Source: Tsuneonella sediminis (GTDB taxonomy: Bacteria; Pseudomonadota; Alphaproteobacteria; Sphingomonadales; Sphingomonadaceae). From it: a DNA stretch of 64,000 nucleotides. Below are positions 53,755 to 61,811 of the stretch, in pieces. Location: positions 1,426,001 to 1,490,000 of the forward strand of contig NZ_JBNCBU010000001.1 in NCBI RefSeq assembly GCF_051912845.1, read 5' to 3'. The translations under genes were made by a program, and so were the position numbers. The notes beneath the pieces are model-generated. The model was not told the DNA's origin. It did not search any database and was given only the letters and a program-made list of their open reading frames with translations. How positions within the stretch are numbered: the stretch's first letter is position 1; every line of letters starts with the position of its first letter.

Positions 53755-55290
53755 ATGCGGCATACGGCCGTCATGTCCGGCATGATCTCACCCCGGCTCG
53801 ATCCCGCGCTCGAAGGGGTGCTCGCCACCGCGCTCGACGCGGTCGTGGTCATGACAGCCGACGGGCGGATCGCCGGGTGGAACGGCGTCGCCGAGGACAC
53901 CTTCGGCTGGTCGAGTGACGAAGTTCGGGGCTTCAGCCTGGCCGAGCTTATCGTTCCTCCCCAGCACCGGGCCGCGCATCGCCGGGGCATGCAGCGCCTT
54001 GCCGAGGGCGGAGAGCCCCGCGTACTCGACCGGCGCATCGAGATCACGGCTTTGCATCGTGACGGGCACGAACTGCCGGTCGAGCTCTCGATCACGACCG
54101 CGCCAGGCCCGGATGGCGAGATCTTCGTGGGGTTCATCAGGGACATATCGGACCGCCACGAGGCGGCACGTAGCGTCGAACGCGAAGCGGTCAGGAATCG
54201 GCTGATGTTCGAGGTAGCGAGCATGGCGGCTGATTCGGATTCGTTCGAAGACGCGCTTCGCCGGGCGCTGGGTGCGATATGCCAGATCACAGGCTGGCCG
54301 GTCGGCCATGCATTCGTCGTGTCCCATGACAATCAGCAGGACATCCGCTCGTCGGACGTCTGGTTCGAGACACAGCCCGGAATCGCGGCAGAGATACGCA
54401 GGCGGACCGAGGAACTTACGTTCAGGCCGGGCTTCGGGCTCCCCGGCACCGTTCTCCAAACCCGCAAGGCCCAATGGGTATCGGACACTTCGGCGGACCG
54501 AAACTTCTTTCGCAAGGACGCGGGCTTTCGCGGAGCGTTCGCGTTTCCCCTCAAGGGCGAGGGGCGGATCATCGCGATCCTCGAGTTCTTTTCGCAAGAT
54601 CCCGTACCGCCCGATGAGAGCATCCTGCTGACCGTGCAGGCGCTCGGCGAACAGGCCGGCCGCGTGTTCGAGCGACTGCGGACCCGCGACCACGAGAAGC
54701 TCCTTCTTCACGAACTCAACCACCGGGTGAAAAACATCCTAGCTGTGGTGCATGCGGTCGCCCAGCAGACATTCCGCTCCGCAAAGTCGCTCGAGGACGC
54801 GCGAGCGGTCCTTGCGGGGCGTCTCGTCTCGATCTCCAAGGCGCAGGACATCCTCTTTCAGCAGACCACGCGCGGCGCGGTCTTGGGGGACATCATCGAG
54901 GGCGCGCTGGCGGGAACGGGGATCGACAGCGAAAAGACCACTCTTTCGGGACCGGCAGTCACCGTTTCGCCGCGCCATGCGGTGACCATTTCGCTCGCCA
55001 TCCACGAGCTCGCGACGAACGCCCTGAAATACGGGGCGTTCTCGACCAACGAGGGCCGTGTTTCGATCGAGTGGGGCTACGACGCCGATCGCGAGAATTT
55101 CCGGTTCAGCTGGTGCGAGTCGGGCGGACCGGCGGTGGCCACGCCCACGCGCAAGGGTTTCGGTACGCGCATGATCGAGAGAGGCCTGGCCTCCGACCTC
55201 GGCGGCGAGATCGTCCTCGATTATCGGCCCGAGGGCCTGTGCTGCACGTTCCGCGGACCGATCCCCCGGCCCGACCAGGCCGGCGAATAA
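53755..55290 (+). CDS. Soluble PAS-GAF HWE-type histidine kinase
   Basis: 511-residue cytoplasmic kinase. PAS at about 20-135 (ALDAVVVMTADGRIAGWNGVAE), GAF at about 150-305 (GWPVGHAFVV, GFRGAFAFPLKGEGRIIAIL), then an HWE/HisKA_2 H-box HELNHRVKNILA with acceptor H323, N-box HELATNALKYG and a G-box GFGTRMIERG. No transmembrane helix, so it senses an internal signal. It starts 46 bases after divK, suggesting it could be a DivK partner, though HWE kinases usually feed PhyR-type systems. Confidence 0.88.
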   Translation: MRHTAVMSGMISPRLDPALEGVLATALDAVVVMTADGRIAGWNGVAEDTFGWSSDEVRGFSLAELIVPPQHRAAHRRGMQRLAEGGEPRVLDRRIEITALHRDGHELPVELSITTAPGPDGEIFVGFIRDISDRHEAARSVEREAVRNRLMFEVASMAADSDSFEDALRRALGAICQITGWPVGHAFVVSHDNQQDIRSSDVWFETQPGIAAEIRRRTEELTFRPGFGLPGTVLQTRKAQWVSDTSADRNFFRKDAGFRGAFAFPLKGEGRIIAILEFFSQDPVPPDESILLTVQALGEQAGRVFERLRTRDHEKLLLHELNHRVKNILAVVHAVAQQTFRSAKSLEDARAVLAGRLVSISKAQDILFQQTTRGAVLGDIIEGALAGTGIDSEKTTLSGPAVTVSPRHAVTISLAIHELATNALKYGAFSTNEGRVSIEWGYDADRENFRFSWCESGGPAVATPTRKGFGTRMIERGLASDLGGEIVLDYRPEGLCCTFRGPIPRPDQAGE

Positions 55291-55309
55291 GGTCCAGGCG
55301 GGTCCGGCG

Positions 55310-55843
55310 CTAGTACAGGATCGCCAGTTCGACCACGAAGGTGATCATCGTCGCCACCAAGCCCACGATGAACAGGCGATAGGCATAACCGAGAAACCGG
55401 TATTTCTTGCGATGGAGCACCTGCCCGTTCTGGTAGAGGTCGTGCAGCATCATGCGAAACATCGCCTCCTCGTCTTTGAGGTCAACCAGGATGGCGGCGG
55501 TCCATTCGTCTTCGTCCATCTGGGCGAAATGACCGAAGAACAGCTTGTTGGGCTTGAATCCCGGATGGGGTCGGGGCGCGGTCTTCACCGCGGGAAGCAC
55601 CGCCGAAACGCCGCACAGCGCGCTGAGGAACGAGAACACCGCCAGCACGGTGAGCGACCACGAAAGCGCCTGGTTCAGGGTCAGCGCGCGGCCGACCGAA
55701 AGCGAGAACACGACGAACGTCGCCCCCATCAGGATCGACGCCTTCTGGTCGGCCATCTGCGACAACTGGAGCGTGCTCGCCTGCGCGGTGCGCAGCATCT
55801 GCACCGCATTGGTGGCGAAGGCACCTGGTTCGGTCTTGTCCAT
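55310..55843 (-). CDS. DUF5706/Pycsar-effector-like membrane protein
   Basis: 177-residue protein of the DUF5706 (PycTM-like) type. Two hydrophobic helices (about 36-55 and 65-88) are followed by a polar, cyclic-nucleotide-domain-less region and a third helix near the C-terminus (about 150-175). In Pycsar anti-phage systems such proteins are membrane-disrupting effectors fed by a cyclase product. No pycC-like cyclase is visible within 9 kb on the right edge or to the left in this window, so it is an orphan. ATG 55843 is preferred over 55969. Confidence 0.65.
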   Translation of the reverse strand: MDKTEPGAFATNAVQMLRTAQASTLQLSQMADQKASILMGATFVVFSLSVGRALTLNQALSWSLTVLAVFSFLSALCGVSAVLPAVKTAPRPHPGFKPNKLFFGHFAQMDEDEWTAAILVDLKDEEAMFRMMLHDLYQNGQVLHRKKYRFLGYAYRLFIVGLVATMITFVVELAILY

Positions 55844-55992
55844 CCGCTCCCTCCTCCCGTGCAGCAAGTCCGAGGTTGCCAAGCGGCCCCGGCCTTGACA
55901 AGCGGGCGGTCTAGCCGCTTTTCCGCCGTATTGCAGTGGCAGGCGCCCGTCCACCGGAGCCGGTCGCACGAGAACAGGACAAGAAGACGATC

Positions 55993-56235
55993 ATGGACCG
56001 CGCAGAAGTCGACGCCCGCATCCGCACCCTGGCCGAACCGTTCAACAAGAAGGACGTCACCATCGACGAGGACACCTCGTTTGCCGGGGACCTCGAGTTC
56101 GACAGTCTGACCGTGATGGACTTCGTCGCCGCGATCGAGGACGAATTCGACATCATCATCTCGATGAACCAGCAGGCCGAGATCGAGACGTGGGGCGACC
56201 TGATCGACGCGGTCACGGCGATGGTGAACACGTGA
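55993..56235 (+). CDS. Acyl carrier protein for sphingolipid synthesis
   Basis: 80-residue ACP. The 4'-phosphopantetheine site is S38 in DSLTV. The preceding EDTSFAGDLEF and the following FVAAIEDEFDIIISMNQ are typical. It is a dedicated ACP of the kind (often AcpR) that presents acyl chains to serine palmitoyltransferase. The stop overlaps the GTG of spt as GTGA, indicating tight coupling. Confidence 0.9.
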   Translation: MDRAEVDARIRTLAEPFNKKDVTIDEDTSFAGDLEFDSLTVMDFVAAIEDEFDIIISMNQQAEIETWGDLIDAVTAMVNT

Positions 56236-57482
56236 GCGAAGGCATCTCGCAACCCGATCAGCCGCCCGTGCTGGAAGGCGACAGCAGGGACCTGTTCTCC
56301 AAGTTCGACGACCTCATCGCCATGCGCGAGCGGTTGCTCGCGAGCGGTCAGGAAGACCCCTTCAACCTCGTCATGGAGAAGGTGCTCTCGCCCACGCGCG
56401 CGATCTGCAACGGGCGCGACACGATCCTGCTGGGCACCTACAACTACATGGGCATGACGTTCGACCCGGACGTGATCGCGGCGGGCAAGCGTGCGCTCGA
56501 CGAATACGGGTCGGGCACCACCGGTAGCCGCGTGCTCAACGGCACCTACCAGGGTCACAAGGCGTGCGAGGACGCGCTGAAGGATTTCTACGCCATGGAC
56601 CACGCCATGGTCTTCTCGACCGGGTACCAGGCCAACCTTGGGATTATCTCGACGATCGCCGGCAAGGGCGATTACATCGTGCTCGACATCGACAGCCACG
56701 CATCGATCTGGGACGGCTGCGCTCTGGGCAATGCCGAAGTGGTGCCCTTCAAGCACAACGACATCGAGGCAATGGACAGGCGGCTGGGCCGCATTCCCGA
56801 GGGTGCCGGCAAGCTGGTCGTGCTTGAGGGCGTCTACTCGATGCTCGGGGATGTCGCGCCGCTGAAGGAAATGGTCGCGGTTGCCAAGAAACACGGCGCG
56901 ATGGTGCTGGTCGACGAGGCGCACTCGATGGGCTTCATCGGCGAACACGGCCGCGGGGTCTGCGAAGCAGCGGGGGTGATCGACGACTGCGACTTCATCA
57001 TCGGCACTTTCTCGAAGAGCGTGGGCACCGTCGGCGGGTTCTGCGTGTCGAACCACCCGAAGTTCGAGATCATGCGGCTGGTCTGCCGCCCCTACGTGTT
57101 CACCGCCAGCCTGCCCCCGAGCGTGGTGGCGACCGCGGCGACGTCGATCCGAAAGCTCATGCACGGGTCGGACAAGCGCGCGCACCTGTGGGAGAATTCG
57201 CGGCGGCTGCACCAGGGCCTGACCGGACTCGGCTTCCAGCTCGGCACCAAGGAACCGCAGAGCGCGATCGTCGCAGTGATCATGCCCGATCTCGAACGCG
57301 GCGCGGCGATGTGGGAAGCGCTTCTCAGGGAAGGCCTTTACGTCAATCTCGCGCGCCCGCCGGCGACGCCGGCGAACATGACGCTGCTGCGCTGTTCGCT
57401 GTGCGCCGAGCACTCGGCCGAAGAGGTCGAAACAATCCTCGGCATGTTCGAGCGCGCGGGCAAGGCGGTCGGAATCGTCTGA
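56232..57482 (+). CDS. spt: Serine palmitoyltransferase
   Basis: 416-residue PLP enzyme condensing serine with an acyl thioester to 3-ketodihydrosphingosine, the first step of sphingolipid synthesis. PLP Lys K262 is in GTFSKSVGT; H156 (DSHASIWDG) stacks on the ring and D228-H231 in VDEAHS bind the cofactor. It starts with GTG 56232 inside the ACP stop. Sphingomonads use the product in glycosphingolipids in place of, or beside, LPS. Bacterial SPT is normally a soluble homodimer. Confidence 0.95.
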   Translation: MSEGISQPDQPPVLEGDSRDLFSKFDDLIAMRERLLASGQEDPFNLVMEKVLSPTRAICNGRDTILLGTYNYMGMTFDPDVIAAGKRALDEYGSGTTGSRVLNGTYQGHKACEDALKDFYAMDHAMVFSTGYQANLGIISTIAGKGDYIVLDIDSHASIWDGCALGNAEVVPFKHNDIEAMDRRLGRIPEGAGKLVVLEGVYSMLGDVAPLKEMVAVAKKHGAMVLVDEAHSMGFIGEHGRGVCEAAGVIDDCDFIIGTFSKSVGTVGGFCVSNHPKFEIMRLVCRPYVFTASLPPSVVATAATSIRKLMHGSDKRAHLWENSRRLHQGLTGLGFQLGTKEPQSAIVAVIMPDLERGAAMWEALLREGLYVNLARPPATPANMTLLRCSLCAEHSAEEVETILGMFERAGKAVGIV

Positions 57483-57500
57483 GGTCGATCAGGGCTGCAA

Positions 57501-57549
57501 AGGCGGTGGGAGCGCGATCGAACTCCCACCGCCTCGCCCGAAGCGGGCG
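57501..57549 (+). repeat. Two adjacent hairpins after spt
   Basis: A perfect 12-base stem AGGCGGTGGGAG / CTCCCACCGCCT with a 10-base loop, followed at once by CGCCCG-AAG-CGGGCG with a 3-base loop. There is no T-tract. It is 18 bases after the spt stop. It may end transcription with Rho, or stabilise the acp-spt mRNA 3' end. Confidence 0.6.
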
Positions 57550-57726
57550 GCTGCTATGTGGCCGCCTCTCCCCCATTCCAGATCGACCGGACTCGAATTG
57601 CCGGTGAAAGACCTGACCCCCGGAGACCGGTAACAGCGGCCGCCCTTGCCGGGGTCGCTTTGCCCTGTCCGGCCACGCCTATCTCCCTTCCCCTCAAACG
57701 CAAGTAACGCTAATCCGCGATTTGAA

Positions 57727-58422
57727 ATGTCGAAAACCAGACAATTCAAGATTAATTCGTCTACCGGTCGATCGCTCGGCACGCCGATGCTGTTTTCATC
57801 TTTGCCCGAGGACCTGCAACAAACCCTCCGCGCGACCGCTTCGCCAAAGGAGTTCGCCGACGGGCAGTTGATACAGAGCCGAGGCGATGTACCCGACGGT
57901 TTCTGGTTGATCGAGGCGGGGCGGGTATCGGTCGGCCTGTTCGAGCCGGGGGGCGAATTCCGCGCGATTGCCATGTTGGGGCCCGGCGATTCCTACGGCG
58001 AACTGGCGATGCTGTCGAACCAGCCCCGTATCGTCGATGCGATCGCCCGCGGTCCGGCAACGCTGCGGGCCATCCGCGCGGCCACGTTCGGCGCGATGCT
58101 GGACCGACACCCGGAGGCCATGCGCAGTCTTCTCGCCGCTCTCGCCCTGCAGTTGCAGGACTCGATCGTCCTGCTCGCCGGGGTGGGACGCGGGTCGGCG
58201 CGGACCCGGATGGCCCGATTGCTCCTCAACTTCGCCGGCAAGGACCCCGGCTCGCGCCGACTGGCGGTCACGCAACAGGAACTCGCCGATCTCCTCGGCA
58301 TCACTCGCGCCACCGCGAACCAGGCGTTGTGCGCACTGGAGGGCGAAGGCGTAATTGAACGAGGATACGGTATCGTGGCAATTCCCGACCGCGCCCGTCT
58401 TCGTGCGGCGGCCAGTTCTTGA
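57727..58422 (+). CDS. Crp/Fnr-family transcription regulator
   Basis: 231-residue cyclic-nucleotide-binding-type regulator from ATG 57727 (or 211 from 57787, which matches family start better). The cNMP-like barrel is at about 20-130 (DGFWLIEAGRVSVGLF, GDSYGELAML). The C-terminal HTH is VTQQELADLLGITRATANQALCALEGEGVI. The FNR-type Cys cluster is absent. The ligand is unknown. A 14-base palindrome with 6-base spacer lies just downstream at 58441-58460. Confidence 0.85.
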   Translation: MSKTRQFKINSSTGRSLGTPMLFSSLPEDLQQTLRATASPKEFADGQLIQSRGDVPDGFWLIEAGRVSVGLFEPGGEFRAIAMLGPGDSYGELAMLSNQPRIVDAIARGPATLRAIRAATFGAMLDRHPEAMRSLLAALALQLQDSIVLLAGVGRGSARTRMARLLLNFAGKDPGSRRLAVTQQELADLLGITRATANQALCALEGEGVIERGYGIVAIPDRARLRAAASS

Positions 58423-58440
58423 CTTCCGGCGGGCGCAGAA

Positions 58441-58460
58441 ACATTAGCTATCTCTAATGT
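58441..58460. promoter_or_regulatory. Perfect operator-like palindrome before the TSUP gene
   Basis: ACATTAG-CTATCT-CTAATGT, seven paired bases with a six-base spacer, in an AT-rich patch of GC-rich DNA. It lies 19 bases after the regulator stop and 34 bases before the TSUP gene. It looks like an operator overlapping a promoter. Binding protein unknown; ArsR-type or the adjacent Crp-like regulator are candidates. Confidence 0.55.
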
Positions 58461-58493
58461 ATTCCCATTGCGGACGTATACCGGGGTGATTTG

Positions 58494-59273
58494 ATGGACG
58501 TTCTCACCATCGCCGCGGCGCTCGTGTCTGGCGCCGTCATCGGCTTCGTCCTCGGCCTCGTCGGCGGAGGCGGGTCAATCCTCGCCGTCCCGCTGCTCGT
58601 CTACCTCGTGGGCGTCGACAGCCCTCACGCTGCGATCGGAACCGCGGCCGTCGCGGTAGCCCTCAATGCGGGGGCGGGACTGGCAGGTCACGCACGGGCC
58701 GGGAACGTCAAATGGAACTGCGCGATCGTCTTCGCCGGCTCCGGCATTCTCGGCGCGGCGCTCGGCGCCGAAGCGGGCAAGGCGATGAATGGCCAGCACC
58801 TGCTTGCCGCTTTCGGCGCCCTGATGGTCCTGGTCGGCGCGCTGATGCTGCGCGGGCGCAAGGCCGGGTCGAACCCCGACGTGCACCTTGATTCCTCGAG
58901 CGCCCGCCACCTGCTGCCGCGGTTGACAGGATATGGCCTCGCCGTCGGCCTGCTCGCGGGCTTCTTCGGCATCGGGGGCGGCTTCCTCATCGTGCCGGGA
59001 CTCACCGCGGCCACTGCTATGCCGATCGGCATAGCAGTCGGGACTTCGCTCGTGGTTGTCACCGCAGTGGGCGCGACGACCGCGGGGTCCTACGCGCTGT
59101 CCGGCTATGTGGACTGGGCTCTCGTTGCCTGGCTCGTCGGGGGCGGCATCGCCGGCTCCGTGCTGGGCCGCATGGCCGGAAGCCGTCTCGCGGCGCGCAA
59201 GAACCTGCTCGAGCGGGGATTCGCGGTGGTGGTGATTGCGGTCGGCGCGTTCGTGACCGCGACCAGCCTCTGA
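58494..59273 (+). CDS. TSUP family permease (TauE/SafE-like)
   Basis: 259-residue membrane protein with about eight hydrophobic helices. The repeat signatures are GFVLGLVGGGGSILAVPLLVYL (first) and GLLAGFFGIGGGFLIVPGL (second), closer to the sulfite/sulfur exporter subgroup than the TSUP at 33172. Preceded by an operator-like palindrome, so it is probably regulated by anion or sulfur stress. ATG 58494 is used. Confidence 0.9.
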   Translation: MDVLTIAAALVSGAVIGFVLGLVGGGGSILAVPLLVYLVGVDSPHAAIGTAAVAVALNAGAGLAGHARAGNVKWNCAIVFAGSGILGAALGAEAGKAMNGQHLLAAFGALMVLVGALMLRGRKAGSNPDVHLDSSSARHLLPRLTGYGLAVGLLAGFFGIGGGFLIVPGLTAATAMPIGIAVGTSLVVVTAVGATTAGSYALSGYVDWALVAWLVGGGIAGSVLGRMAGSRLAARKNLLERGFAVVVIAVGAFVTATSL

Positions 59274-59366
59274 GGCTCGGGGAGAGCGGATAGCCACCTC
59301 TTACCCTTCGCAGGGATTGCTGCGTCCGCCTCCTCCGATCGTCCCGGGGGCATACCGACCCACCGG

Positions 59367-59996
59367 TCAGGCGGTGCGTTCGGTCGAGCACCTGTCAACA
59401 GGTCCGGATTCGCCATCCGACATGTAGGCCAGTGCGACGAACCCGGCGACGACCAGGACCGCGAACACGGTGGTCAGGATGCCGAGATACTTGTCGATGA
59501 TCCGCTTGATCGGGGCGCCGAAGACGCGGAACAAGACGCCGACCGTCATGAAGATCAGCGCGCGGCCGGCGATGCTGGCGAGGATGAACGGCACCAGTGC
59601 CATTTCGATGAACCCGGCGGTGATCGTCAGCAGCTTGAACGGAACCGGAGTGGCGCCCGCGAGGAAGATCACCTCCCAGTCGCGTTCGCGCAGGTGACAG
59701 GCCGCAATCGGGAAGGATTCGGTGAGCCCGAGCGCCGCAAGAAGCGGCTGGCCGACCGCATCGTAAAGCAGGTAACCGATCGCGTATCCGAACAGCCCGC
59801 CCGCGACCGAGGCCAGCGTCGCGACCGCTGCGAAACGGATCGCCTTCTTCGGCTCGGCAAGACACATCAGCCCGAGCAGTGGGTGGGGTGGTATCGGGAA
59901 GAAGCTCGCCTCGATGAACGAGATGAACGCCAGCCAGCCGACGGCGTGTCGATGCGCCGCCTTTTCCATGGTCCAGTCGTAGAGGCGGCGCAGCAT
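59367..59996 (-). CDS. YqaA/VTT-type membrane protein
   Basis: 209-residue inner-membrane protein of the SNARE-associated/VTT (DedA-like) superfamily. FISFIEASFFPIPPHPLLGLM is the family's reentrant FxxxxxxxP-P segment and GATPVPFKLLTITAG is the second. Such proteins flip or transport lipids or undecaprenyl phosphate; the substrate here is unknown. ATG 59996 is chosen over 60032. Confidence 0.85.
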   Translation of the reverse strand: MLRRLYDWTMEKAAHRHAVGWLAFISFIEASFFPIPPHPLLGLMCLAEPKKAIRFAAVATLASVAGGLFGYAIGYLLYDAVGQPLLAALGLTESFPIAACHLRERDWEVIFLAGATPVPFKLLTITAGFIEMALVPFILASIAGRALIFMTVGVLFRVFGAPIKRIIDKYLGILTTVFAVLVVAGFVALAYMSDGESGPVDRCSTERTA

Positions 59997-60155
59997 TGCC
60001 CCCCGCCTAGGCGAGCGGCCGTGTCCCGGCAAGAGTCCCGTGATGATCCCTCGCCGCCCGAGCGGAAAACAGTTTTCGGGACGCTGCTCCGATTTGACAT
60101 GTCGTTGTTAGCTGGTCATTTTTTGCCAGTTTCAATTGAATTCAGGAGCATGTGG

Positions 60156-61142
60156 ATGCGTTTGACCGTGTTGTCGTTAGCGATGGGGGCAATGGCCGTT
60201 CCGATCCCGGCGATGGCCCAGCAGACCGCCGCCGAAATGGAGCTGGTGAGTGCGGCTCAGGATTGCCGGACCGAAGAGGCGCGCCGGCTGATCGCAAGCG
60301 GAACGGACGTCGATACCACCAACTCGGGCGGCTACACGCCGTTGATGATGACCGCGTCCTATGGGTGCCTCGAGGTTGCCGAGATGCTGGTCGAGGCCGG
60401 TGCCGACACCCGATTGCGCCACCCGACGTTCGGCACCGCCGCCGACCTGGCGAAGATGAACCGCTATGCAAAGATCCAGGCCCTGCTGGCGAACGACGGC
60501 GCCCGCCCGGCGGTCGCGGCCCCGCCTGCGGCAAAGCCGGCGGTAGCGGATCGAAAGCCTGACGCGCGATCGCCGTCGCCCGTCAAACTCGCGGGCGCAG
60601 GAACAGCCCGCGGCTGGCCGCCGCTCGGCACATATCGTGTCGGCCAGGAGGTCCTGTACAGCGGCAACGCCGGCAAGACCTGGGAGCGCGGGACGATCCG
60701 CAGCATCGACCCCGTCTATGGTTACAACATCGAGGGGGTCAGCGGCAGTTATGATCCCAACTTCGTCGTCGCGCCTGAACGGGCGCCCTTCTGGACCGAG
60801 CATTTCATGGGCGACTGGCGGATCAGCGTGCCGATGGCGATGGGCGCTGTGACCGACGGGCGCTACGTCTACCGGACGGTCAGCGGCGGGCTTCGCCTGC
60901 CCCCCCTGCGGATATCTGGCGACGGCAGTTACAGCTGGCGCGTGCAGGAAGGCTCGGGAGAAAGACTGGTCAAGGGTCGCTGGATGCCCAACCCCCAGGG
61001 ACCCGGCGTGATCCTCAAGGCGGCCGAACAGGGCGCCGACTGGCTCGTTTACAACAATACGCGCATGCGCAGCGAACTGGGTGAAACGGTCATCCTGTCG
61101 AGCGAGTGCTGCAGCCACTATGACGGGACCCGGTTGAAATAA
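60156..61142 (+). CDS. Secreted ankyrin-repeat protein with unassigned C-terminal domains
   Basis: 328 residues. Signal peptide ends at AMAQQ (about residue 20). Two or three ankyrin repeats at about 25-105 (TNSGGYTPLMMTASYGCLEVAEMLVEAGAD). A Pro/Ala linker follows, then a Tudor/agenet-like barrel at about 155-190 (YRVGQEVLYSGNAGKTWERG) and a final beta-rich domain (GDWRISVPMAMGAVTDGRYVYR to YNNTRMRSELGE) that I cannot name. ATG 60156 has AGGAG at 7 bases; ATG 60150 would leave only one base. Single gene. Confidence 0.7.
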   Translation: MRLTVLSLAMGAMAVPIPAMAQQTAAEMELVSAAQDCRTEEARRLIASGTDVDTTNSGGYTPLMMTASYGCLEVAEMLVEAGADTRLRHPTFGTAADLAKMNRYAKIQALLANDGARPAVAAPPAAKPAVADRKPDARSPSPVKLAGAGTARGWPPLGTYRVGQEVLYSGNAGKTWERGTIRSIDPVYGYNIEGVSGSYDPNFVVAPERAPFWTEHFMGDWRISVPMAMGAVTDGRYVYRTVSGGLRLPPLRISGDGSYSWRVQEGSGERLVKGRWMPNPQGPGVILKAAEQGADWLVYNNTRMRSELGETVILSSECCSHYDGTRLK

Positions 61143-61161
61143 CCAGATTGGCACTTTCTGG

Positions 61162-61190
61162 TTGACATAGTGACGATCATTGGTTAGAGA
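61162..61190 (+). promoter_or_regulatory. Predicted sigma-70 promoter before the GTA genes
   Basis: TTGACA (61162-61167), 17-base spacer, TAGAGA (61185-61190). The -35 is consensus and the spacing ideal; the -10 is partial. The expected start is about 61197. Confidence 0.6.
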
Positions 61191-61234
61191 AACGGAACAT
61201 CGCGATGGTGTGATTCGCCGCACCGGCGGCGTCG

Positions 61235-61266
61235 ACGGGCGGGCCTTTTGGCACCGCCCGTTTTCG
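61235..61266 (+). terminator. Intrinsic terminator ahead of the GTA genes
   Basis: ACGGGCGG-GCC, loop TTTT, GGC-A-CCGCCCGT, then TTTCG: eleven paired bases with one bulged A. It lies 33 bases before the first GTA gene and about 40 bases after the predicted promoter start. It may end the ankyrin transcript, end a leader RNA, or attenuate GTA transcription. Confidence 0.75.
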
Positions 61267-61298
61267 CATGCGCCGTCGCCAGCACGGGATCGCACGGC

Positions 61299-61811
61299 AT
61301 GGCAGCTCGGGTCAGGAAAACGGCGGGGGCGCGCGCAAGGAAGTCGTCCATGGCGAAGCGGCAGGCCGATTTCCTCGCCGCGCTCGCGCAGACTTCGAAT
61401 GTAACGCTGGCGGCCGCCAAGGCAGGTATCGACGTGAGCACGGTCTATCGCCTGCGGCGCGCGGAGCCCGAATTCTACCGCCGCTGGCAGGAAGCGCTGG
61501 CGGAGGGCTACGACAATCTCGAGATGGACCTGCTCCACCGGCTGCGCATCGGCCAGCTCGAGGGGGGCAAGGCCCAGGCCCGGCGCAAGTTCGACAACGC
61601 GATCGCGTTTCGCCTGTTGATTGCGCACCGGGAGGCGGTGGGCCGGCAAAAGGCGCTGCGGGCGAGCGAGGACGAGGATGCGATCATCGCATCCATTACC
61701 GGGAAGCTCGAGAAGATGAAGGAACGCCAGGAGGCCGCGCGGGCACTGATCGACGATGGCGCAGCCTCTTCGGCGGGCGGGACACCTGGCGGCGATGACG
61801 GCGCGGACTGA
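61299..61811 (+). CDS. GTA small terminase-like/DNA-binding protein
   Basis: 170-residue protein upstream of the large terminase. The N-terminus is basic (RVRKTAGARARKSSMAKRQ), followed by a helix-turn-helix-like segment NVTLAAAKAGIDVSTVYRLRR at about 50-70. This layout fits phage small terminases. ATG 61299 or 61350. The gene overlaps the large terminase start. It is the first gene of the GTA cluster in this window, and lies downstream of a promoter and an intrinsic terminator. Confidence 0.75.
   Translation: MAARVRKTAGARARKSSMAKRQADFLAALAQTSNVTLAAAKAGIDVSTVYRLRRAEPEFYRRWQEALAEGYDNLEMDLLHRLRIGQLEGGKAQARRKFDNAIAFRLLIAHREAVGRQKALRASEDEDAIIASITGKLEKMKERQEAARALIDDGAASSAGGTPGGDDGAD

Noticed and set aside
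55911..57413. 500-codon frame antisense to acp-spt
   Set aside because: Antisense shadow; the SPT active-site residues on the plus strand decide.
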